This document shows positions 1 through 5,560 of a DNA stretch of 12,190 nucleotides, in pieces (positions within the stretch are counted from its first letter, which is position 1; each line of letters begins with the position of its first letter). This DNA is from Actinomycetes bacterium (lineage in GTDB: Bacteria; Actinomycetota; Actinomycetes; Actinomycetales; JAJYRW01), in NCBI GenBank assembly GCA_021793895.1, contig JAJYRW010000008.1, positions 1-12,190 on the forward strand. Direction: 5' to 3'. Position numbers and translations under genes: made by a program. Below the pieces are notes generated by a model. That model did not search any database, had not been told where the DNA came from, and saw only the letters and a program-made list of their open reading frames with translations.

Positions 1-2
1 GG

Positions 3-722
3 AGAGCTTGCGCCGCGATCGACGTGCGAGGACTACGCGTGCGTCGGGGGCAGCACGAGGTGTTCGCCGGACTGACATGCCAGCTGCGGGCGGGGCAAAT
101 CACCGGGATTTTAGGCCCGTCCGGGTCTGGAAAGACCACACTGCTTCGCGCCCTGGTGGGTGTGCAAAAGTTCCAGGGCGGCAGCATCAAAGTACTGGGT
201 CATCAAGCAGGAAGCCCGCAGCTGCGGCGCCGGGTTGCCTATATGACGCAGTCCGTCAGCATCTACCGCGATCTCTCGGTAGAACAGAACGTTAAATATT
301 TTGGCGCGCTGTTCAATACCCCGGGTGTTGAAATCGATCGCGTCATCTCCGAGGTCGGTCTCGAAAAGTATCGCAAGCAGCTTGCGCGAGCCCTTTCCGG
401 CGGTCAAATGTCCCGGGTTTCGTTGGCTGCCGCCCTGGTGGGCAAGCCGGAGGTTTTGATTTTGGATGAGCCGACTGTGGGCCAAGACCCGGTGTTGCGC
501 GAGGAGTTATGGGAAAACTTTCGATCCCGCGCCGCTGCCGGGGCGACCGTATTGGTGTCATCCCACGTAATGGATGAGGCAGCAAAGTGTGACGACCTTT
601 TGCTGCTGCGCCAGGGCGAAATAATCGCCCAAGACAGCCCAAACACGCTATTGGAGCGCACCGGCGCCGACGACTTTGAAGAAGCGTTCTTGCGTTTGAT
701 TCGCCAGACGGGAGCGGGCTGA
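3..722 (+). CDS. ABC-2 type (DrrA-like) transporter ATP-binding protein, probably 5'-partial
   Basis: This is the nucleotide-binding subunit of an ABC exporter, driving the membrane partner encoded directly downstream. Counting from the first in-window start (GTG at 24), I see Walker A GPSGSGKTT (residues 31-39), the Q-loop Gln near 76, the signature LSGGQMSR (124-131), Walker B VLILDEP (144-150) and the H-loop His at 181. The C-terminal TGADDFEEAFLRL resembles the tail of DrrA/NatA-type ATPases. The frame stays open to base 3 and reads AIDVRGLRVRRG, which looks like the usual first beta strand of the fold. GTG 24 also has no well-placed Shine-Dalgarno. I therefore infer that the true start lies a few codons upstream of the window. 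The substrate cannot be told; families like this export drugs, lipids or natural products. Confidence 0.93.
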   Translation, partial: RACAAIDVRGLRVRRGQHEVFAGLTCQLRAGQITGILGPSGSGKTTLLRALVGVQKFQGGSIKVLGHQAGSPQLRRRVAYMTQSVSIYRDLSVEQNVKYFGALFNTPGVEIDRVISEVGLEKYRKQLARALSGGQMSRVSLAAALVGKPEVLILDEPTVGQDPVLREELWENFRSRAAAGATVLVSSHVMDEAAKCDDLLLLRQGEIIAQDSPNTLLERTGADDFEEAFLRLIRQTGAG

Positions 723-723
723 A

Positions 724-1461
724 GTGCACCTAGCAATGACCATGGCGACGACCAGGCGCATTCTGCTGCAACTGCTGAACGATAAGCGAACTCTTGCGAT
801 CGTGCTGGTCGTGCCGGTCGTCGTCCTTACGCTTTTGCACTACTTGTTCGATGGGCGCCAACCGCTGGTTTCGCGAATCGAACTGATTATGCTCGTGGTT
901 TTTCCGATCATATTGATGTTTTTGCTCACCTCGATTGCGATGGTGCGCGAGCGGATCTCCGGCACTTTAGAGCGGTTGCTGACTACCCCCATCACTAAAA
1001 GCAGCATCCTGTTTGGCTACGCACTGGCCTTCGGGCTCCTGGCCGCAATTCAGGTCACGGTGGCAACAGTTTTCACCTCATGGGTGTTGGGTATGGAGGT
1101 CCAGGGGCCGATGTGGCTCGTGCTGGTCACCGGCATTGTGGGCGCACAACTGGGTGTCGCGTTCGGGCTGTTGGCGTCTGCAATATCGATGTCTGAGTTT
1201 CAGGCTGTACAGCTGTTTCCAGCGCTGATAATTCCCCAATTATTGCTGTGCGGGCTGTTTGGGCCGCGCGAGGAAATGGCGAGCGTCCTCTATGCAATTT
1301 CAAATGCCCTACCCGTCACGTACGCGGTGGAGGCGCTCACCGAACTACTGGACCATTCCGAGGCAACGAGCCATTTTTGGATCAGTTTGGGCATCGTTGC
1401 CGCGTGCGTCGTTGCGCTGCTCATGATTGCGGCCGCCACTTTGCGGCGTCGGACCGCATAG
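724..1461 (+). CDS. ABC-2 type transporter permease
   Basis: This is the membrane subunit pairing with the upstream ATPase, about 245 residues. About six hydrophobic segments are visible: near residues 24-43, 56-76, 98-122, 133-160, 161-178 and 217-237. The cytoplasmic stretch RERISGTLERLLTTPI after the second helix is typical of ABC-2 permeases (DrrB/NatB/YhaP type). The GTG start at 724 follows the ATPase stop codon (TGA 720-722) by one base and has GGAG at 711-714, nine bases upstream, so translation is probably coupled. An ATG at 736 is a possible alternative that would remove only four residues. The two genes make a complete two-component exporter with no third subunit. Substrate unknown. 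Confidence 0.92.
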   Translation: MHLAMTMATTRRILLQLLNDKRTLAIVLVVPVVVLTLLHYLFDGRQPLVSRIELIMLVVFPIILMFLLTSIAMVRERISGTLERLLTTPITKSSILFGYALAFGLLAAIQVTVATVFTSWVLGMEVQGPMWLVLVTGIVGAQLGVAFGLLASAISMSEFQAVQLFPALIIPQLLLCGLFGPREEMASVLYAISNALPVTYAVEALTELLDHSEATSHFWISLGIVAACVVALLMIAAATLRRRTA

Positions 1462-1525
1462 GTGGCGGAGACTCCCATAGATGACGCCGCACCGCATAGT
1501 TGGCGGGAGGCCGCTTAAGTGGCGG
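1454..1525 (+). repeat. Three imperfect copies of a 15-base CCGC-N7-GCGG unit
   Basis: CCGCATAGGTGGCGG (1454-1468), CCGCATAGTTGGCGG (1492-1506) and CCGCTTAAGTGGCGG (1511-1525) match each other at most positions. Each has complementary CCGC/GCGG arms around a seven-base loop ending in TG. The first overlaps the permease stop codon. Partial echoes (GTGGCGA, TTGGCGA) continue to about 1621. They could be a weak terminator cluster, a protein-binding array or a small repetitive element. The rest of the 170-base gap shows no gene. Confidence 0.5.
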
Positions 1526-1631
1526 CAGAACGCGCTTTGTGCTGGCTGCACGGACCTACGATTTAGCCGCTGGTCGCAATAGCGTTCTAAAGTCCGGTGG
1601 CGAAGGCCGGCAATTGGCGAGACCCTGAAAT

Positions 1632-1940
1632 ATGACTCAAAAAATTGATCCCCAAGAAGCATCTAATAAATTTCCGGCTCCCTGGCAGATCGTGAATGGC
1701 AAACCTACGGCTCGGTGGAAGACCGACTCTTTCAAAATCGGTGCCGAGTTCGTTGTGCGCATCGCTGACGCTGCCGACGAGATGAACCACCATCCCGATG
1801 TTCTAGTGACCTACCCCAGCGTTGAAGTTACGACCATCTCGCACGATGTCGACGGAATAACCGAGCGCGACCTTGCCCTGGCTGAACAGGTGTGCATGAT
1901 TGCTGGAGAGTTGGGACTGGCTTCGGCGACCGAAGAATGA
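1632..1940 (+). CDS. 4a-hydroxytetrahydrobiopterin dehydratase (pterin-4a-carbinolamine dehydratase, PCD/DCoH family)
   Basis: This is a small cytoplasmic enzyme of 102 residues, the usual family length. Family members dehydrate 4a-hydroxytetrahydropterin, recycling the pterin cofactor of aromatic amino acid hydroxylases; some bacterial homologues have been linked to molybdopterin metabolism instead. The family active-site pattern is complete: Asp, three residues, HHP (about residues 53-55), five residues, Tyr61, nine residues, His71, then Asp80. The ATG at 1632 has a modest Shine-Dalgarno-like GGCGAG at 1616-1621. No aromatic hydroxylase or molybdopterin gene is in the window, so its substrate here is open. 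It stands alone between the exporter and the DUF2945 gene. Confidence 0.9.
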   Translation: MTQKIDPQEASNKFPAPWQIVNGKPTARWKTDSFKIGAEFVVRIADAADEMNHHPDVLVTYPSVEVTTISHDVDGITERDLALAEQVCMIAGELGLASATEE

Positions 1941-1961
1941 GGCGTTTGAGGTCACGCTATG

Positions 1962-1979
1962 CCCGCCCAAATTGGCGGG
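1962..1979 (+). terminator. Possible weak hairpin terminator after the dehydratase
   Basis: CCCGCC (1962-1967) and GGCGGG (1974-1979) form a six-base-pair G+C stem with a six-base loop, 21 bases after the dehydratase stop. There is no clear U-run downstream (GGACTTGTCT), so intrinsic termination is uncertain. Confidence 0.3.
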
Positions 1980-2073
1980 GGACTTGTCTGATGAAAATTA
2001 GTGCCTCGCTGTTTAAAGTCCTAATCTCGCGATATCCAACTCAACTGAGTCGCGGAATTTGCAGCCTTGCTCA

Positions 2074-2079
2074 TATTCT
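2074..2079 (+). promoter_or_regulatory. Candidate -10 box for leaderless transcription of the DUF2945 gene
   Basis: TATTCT lies exactly at -12 to -7 if transcription starts on the A of the ATG at 2086. No Shine-Dalgarno is visible upstream of that ATG. Leaderless mRNAs are common in actinobacteria and fit this spacing. No convincing -35 box is present, so this is suggestive only. Confidence 0.35.
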
Positions 2080-2085
2080 TGTCAC

Positions 2086-2310
2086 ATGGCCCATAGATCA
2101 GAACACTTCGAAGTCGGGGACCACGTTGCATGGAATTCCGAAGCCGGCCGGGTCTCAGGAAAAATAACAAAGAAGCACACTGAAAACTTCAAATTCAAAG
2201 GTCGCACGCGGCACGCCACGGATGACGAGCCTCAATACGAGATCGCCAGTGATAAAACTGACCACATAGCGGCGCACAAACACAGCGCGCTTGAGCTATT
2301 GAAAAACTAG
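2086..2310 (+). CDS. DUF2945 / hypervirulence-associated (HVA1) TUDOR-like domain protein
   Basis: This protein of 74 residues consists of little more than one HVA1/DUF2945 domain. Diagnostic pieces are FEVGDHVAWNSEAGRVSGKI near the start, then TRHATDDEPQYEI and SDKTDHIAAHKHSAL. The domain is a small SH3/TUDOR-like barrel widespread in bacteria and fungi; its molecular function in bacteria is not established. I chose ATG 2086 because it gives the natural beginning just before the domain. A TTG at 2059 would add nine residues (MQPCSYSCH) that look non-coding. There is no Shine-Dalgarno, but a well-placed -10 box suggests a leaderless message. It appears to be a single-gene unit. Confidence 0.82.
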   Translation: MAHRSEHFEVGDHVAWNSEAGRVSGKITKKHTENFKFKGRTRHATDDEPQYEIASDKTDHIAAHKHSALELLKN

Positions 2311-2394
2311 CTGTGCGAAATGAGTCTTCCTCACGATGAAGCAGTTGCTTTGCCAGAGTGTTGATTAAAAAGAAGTGTGGCTGCGGCTTGTTAT

Positions 2395-2436
2395 GACTTG
2401 GCTCCGGTGCGTAAAGACACGAACCGGAGCCAAGTC
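2395..2436. terminator. Perfect 14-bp inverted repeat, likely bidirectional terminator
   Basis: GACTTGGCTCCGGT (2395-2408) and ACCGGAGCCAAGTC (2423-2436) are exact reverse complements around a 14-base loop. It sits between the stops of two converging genes, DUF2945 (+) and the surface protein (-). On the + strand it is followed by GGTTGTTT, a weak U-rich tract; on the - strand there is no U-tract. Termination is the likeliest role, though a recombination or protein-binding site is not excluded. Confidence 0.65.
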
Positions 2437-2467
2437 GGTTGTTTAGCGCAACCTCAGTTACTTCGAT

Positions 2468-5467
2468 CTATGCGCTGATACGGCTGCGGCGACGCACAGC
2501 TAATGCGCCTAGCGCGAGCAGGCCAAACCCAAGCAGCGCTGTGGGAAGTGGCGCCTCTGCACCCGTTACTGGAAGGTTCGCGCCGGAGTCTACTGGCGGC
2601 CGCTTGCCCTCAAGCGCGGGTGCGCTCTCGCCGTCCGGTTCGGCTACAGCAACCGTTACGGTCATCGGCTCACTCGCAGATGCCAGTACTCGCTCTTCGC
2701 CCAAGTAGTGCGCCTCGACCTCATAGGTCCCGGCGTCCAAGCTCCTACTGAGCATAGCTTCGGCGGCGGATGCTTCTTTCGCGTTCGTATGCAGTGAAAT
2801 TGGTTCTCCGACTGCTTCACCGTCAAAGACGAACTGCACCGATCCTTCGGCGGTGAAAGGTTGCCATATACCGGATATATCACTCATTGGCAGAAGTGAA
2901 GTATCGAATCCGGCAGCGCTTTGTTCTGCTTCGCTTCCCTCCAGTGTTGTTACCGACGCGAGCAGCCTGATCTCCTCGCCCGCGGTAATGGTTGTCGGGC
3001 CGTCCAGAGTTGTTGTGCTTTGTGCTGCGTTTACCGTCAGTGATGCCGGGGGTGACTTTGCCTCCGCAACACTTTGTGTGCCCGCATAAACTGCGATTAG
3101 TTCGTGGTTGCCCAGCCCAGGGTCAGCGAATACCAGGGAGGCTTCCCCGGCATCGAGGGTGCCGGATGCAACGGTTGCGGCGTCTGACCCGACCGTACGC
3201 ACCTCTACTTCTCCCTGTGCAAAAACTCCGGTTTCAGTGTCCACTTCCACTGTGAGGAGCGCATCGGTGCCAGTCGTGATTGCGGGGCGGGCAAGTTCTA
3301 AGTTCACCGTTGCACTCGTGGCCAAGACCTCATGTTGGAGTTCGTTAGAGAGCGCGGGCTTGGAATTGTCTGACCCAAGATATTCGGCGGTGATTGTGTG
3401 AGTTCCAGCTTCGAGACCGGGCAGTTCAAGTGCAACCCGGGAATCGGAAAACTCACCCGTAATATCGCTCGGCTGCCCATTGACAAGAAGTTGGATCGTG
3501 CCAGTAACCGCTCCGGCGCCAGGTGCTGCTGGCGCCGCCTCGACGTCCAGAACTACCGGCTCACCATATTCCGTGACTTCCGTCTCTTGGGTCAGGGTTA
3601 ATTGCGTTTCCGCCCGCTCGGTCACATGCGTCAGCGTGGTTTCACTTGGCAGGTATTTTTCATCGCCGCTGTAGCGGATCGGAATTTCGAGTGAACCAAC
3701 CTCGCCGCCGGGGTAGTCGACTTCGGCAACTCCATTTTCGAGGTTGATGGTTTGCTCGCCTATCGTGATCTCACCGCTTGGTATGCCCTGACCGGGCGCT
3801 ACTGTGAGCACCTCGGCCTGGATGACGTAAGCCTGACCGTAGACGGTTGGTTCTGGAGTGGCGGTTGCAGAAATAGTGGTGGTGGCGGGCTCCACAGTGA
3901 TTGTCCGTTTCGGCGAGGTTGAGGTGTCAAACCACCCGTCCCCGCCATAAACTGCCCACACATGCTGCACAGCGATAAACGGTGCCGGCTCTTCGAGTAC
4001 CGCTTGGCCGTTTGCCGCAAGAGGGGCCGTGCCAATTTTTACTGCGTCTCCGCCGGTTTCTAATTGCCCCCAGAATTCGACGTCGCCGGTTGCGGGGCCG
4101 CTGGCCGGTGCCTGCACATCCACGGTCGCGGTAAATTCGTGCTTTTGTCCCGTCACCGTCGTGGGGGGATCCACATCTAAAATAGTTCGGGTAGCACCTG
4201 GTATCACTTCGAGTTCTGCCGTCCCGCTGCTGGATTGCCAGTGTGCCGCGTCCGCCGGGATATATTCCGCGCGCAACTGCGTCACTTGGCTATCAAAGCA
4301 ACTCTCAGCGCAAGTAAATTCAAACTCGCCACCAGTATCGAGCGTTGGCTGTGCGAATTCCACCCATTCTGATGCCTCGGACCGGTAGGACAAGTTGACC
4401 GTACCCTCCGGTGGTCCAGCTGGGCCATTCCCTTGGTATTGAACTGACCCGGTTAAATGTACGTCGTGCCCGGCAGTGAGTGAGTATGTCGATTCGTCAA
4501 ATTCCGTGTCAGTGGCATAGACTGGAGTAAGCACGATGAACCCATTACCCCGTGGAGCTAGGTCACGATCTTCAACCGAGAAGGCGCTATAGGTTCGCGT
4601 GGTTCCGCCTGCTCCCCCGCCACCGCCATCGGTGGATGCGTCACCACCCCCGCCGCCGAGGTCTCCTCCGCCTCCTCCGCCCCCGCCGCCTTGGCCGCTC
4701 GAACCTCCAGCATCATTGCCTTCTTCTCCAGGACCTTTACCGCCCCCGCCGACCCTGCCGGGGTCACCACCGTTGCTACTACAGTTCTTTGGTTCTTTCC
4801 ACGCATCTTCCCCGGCGTTGCCGCCCGGGTTACCGCCGCACGTCCCAAATCCCCCAGCGCCCCCGCCTCCGCCGACGACGGCATGCGCTTGATATCCGGG
4901 TTGCCCGATATAGCTGGCACCGCCGCCCCCGCCTCCGCCTTGACCGTAAGAGGGAACAATAAGTCCAATAGAACCTGATCCACCGTCCCCACCGGCAAAC
5001 CAGCCGCGTCCGCCAGCGCCGCCACTATCGGACCCGCCGCCTCCGGAGCCATCGCCTCCCCGCTCCGCGACGTAGAGGATCAGACTTTCTCCAGGTGTGA
5101 CCTCAAGAAGGCCTGTGAGACGGTCTGCTTGTCCGCCGTAGTGGCCACCTACGAATGCTCCGTCGCTAACTGGCCGATTCCCACCCGCACCACCGGCGAT
5201 ATCAACGTGTACCTGGGTCACGCCCTCGGGTACGACCCACGTGTGCTGCCCGGGTGTTCGCCATTCCAATGGCGCGGGAGGAGCAGCCTGTGCAGAAACT
5301 GGCACGGCGGTAATCATGCCGGCTGCCAAACCGGCGCTGCCGATCATTGCCAAACTCCGTGACCACCGGGATTTTCTTTCGGCTCGACGCGCTTTGGGCG
5401 TCGCCTTTATCGCTTTCAACGTGTCTCCTGATGTTTTCTCGCTCATAACCTGCGAACCGACGAACAT
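2468..5467 (-). CDS. LPxTG cell-wall-anchored surface protein with Gly-rich domain and bacterial Ig-like repeats
   Basis: This is a secreted 999-residue protein predicted to be linked to peptidoglycan by sortase. Residues 1-61 are a long signal peptide: a basic stretch (KARRAERKSRW), a hydrophobic core, and likely cleavage after AQA. Residues about 68-315 form a Gly-rich domain opening with HTWVVPEGVTQVHVDIAGGA, then many runs of Gly. About six Ig-like (Big_3-type) repeats follow, near 315-423, 424-526, 527-617, 618-716, 717-814 and 815-940; several end in a motif such as VWAVYGGD, IRYSGD, AEYLGSD or AVYAG. LPVTG is at 965-969, followed by a hydrophobic span and RRRSRISA. Two Cys (386, 390) sit in the first repeat. 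ATG 5467 is the longest start; ATG 5446 (MSEKTSGD) is equally plausible. It is divergent from the LuxR-type gene. Adhesion or surface binding is inferred, ligand unknown. Confidence 0.9.
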   Translation of the reverse strand: MFVGSQVMSEKTSGDTLKAIKATPKARRAERKSRWSRSLAMIGSAGLAAGMITAVPVSAQAAPPAPLEWRTPGQHTWVVPEGVTQVHVDIAGGAGGNRPVSDGAFVGGHYGGQADRLTGLLEVTPGESLILYVAERGGDGSGGGGSDSGGAGGRGWFAGGDGGSGSIGLIVPSYGQGGGGGGGASYIGQPGYQAHAVVGGGGGAGGFGTCGGNPGGNAGEDAWKEPKNCSSNGGDPGRVGGGGKGPGEEGNDAGGSSGQGGGGGGGGGDLGGGGGDASTDGGGGGAGGTTRTYSAFSVEDRDLAPRGNGFIVLTPVYATDTEFDESTYSLTAGHDVHLTGSVQYQGNGPAGPPEGTVNLSYRSEASEWVEFAQPTLDTGGEFEFTCAESCFDSQVTQLRAEYIPADAAHWQSSSGTAELEVIPGATRTILDVDPPTTVTGQKHEFTATVDVQAPASGPATGDVEFWGQLETGGDAVKIGTAPLAANGQAVLEEPAPFIAVQHVWAVYGGDGWFDTSTSPKRTITVEPATTTISATATPEPTVYGQAYVIQAEVLTVAPGQGIPSGEITIGEQTINLENGVAEVDYPGGEVGSLEIPIRYSGDEKYLPSETTLTHVTERAETQLTLTQETEVTEYGEPVVLDVEAAPAAPGAGAVTGTIQLLVNGQPSDITGEFSDSRVALELPGLEAGTHTITAEYLGSDNSKPALSNELQHEVLATSATVNLELARPAITTGTDALLTVEVDTETGVFAQGEVEVRTVGSDAATVASGTLDAGEASLVFADPGLGNHELIAVYAGTQSVAEAKSPPASLTVNAAQSTTTLDGPTTITAGEEIRLLASVTTLEGSEAEQSAAGFDTSLLPMSDISGIWQPFTAEGSVQFVFDGEAVGEPISLHTNAKEASAAEAMLSRSLDAGTYEVEAHYLGEERVLASASEPMTVTVAVAEPDGESAPALEGKRPPVDSGANLPVTGAEAPLPTALLGFGLLALGALAVRRRSRISA

Positions 5468-5560
5468 TTCTCGTCAAGCGCACAGCTGTAGCGTCAGTCA
5501 AGATGATCAAGCTGAAAGAAAGTAGCGTGCTAGACCCCTGATTCCGTATTTCCGGCTATC
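5468..5560. promoter_or_regulatory. Divergent intergenic region with repeated TCAAG motifs
   Basis: These 93 bases separate the surface-protein gene (-) from the LuxR-type regulator gene (+), so both promoters should lie here or just inside the genes. TCAAG occurs three times in the same direction at 5474-5478, 5498-5502 and 5507-5511; the last two are separated by ATGA. They are candidate operator half-sites. I found no convincing -35/-10 pair in either direction. Confidence 0.4.

Noticed and set aside
111..736. Long - strand frames opposite the first ABC ATPase
   Set aside because: The + strand frame has every ABC ATPase motif; the antisense frames show none and result from G+C-rich codon bias.
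2029..2056. ACTCA-AC-TGAGT and CGCGA/TCGCG dyads upstream of the DUF2945 gene
   Set aside because: The two dyads do not share a centre and are short enough to be chance.
1892..2167. A 91-residue + frame overlapping the dehydratase end and the DUF2945 start
   Set aside because: It overlaps two recognised genes in another frame and its protein has no family-like features.
4552..4978. Several long + strand frames rich in Pro or Arg
   Set aside because: They are the antisense of the Gly-codon runs in the surface protein; composition alone keeps them open.
4600..5060. Apparent DNA repeats (CCGCC/GCCGCC runs)
   Set aside because: They are the codon-level consequence of poly-Gly stretches, irregular in unit and spacing, and not a CRISPR or tandem array.
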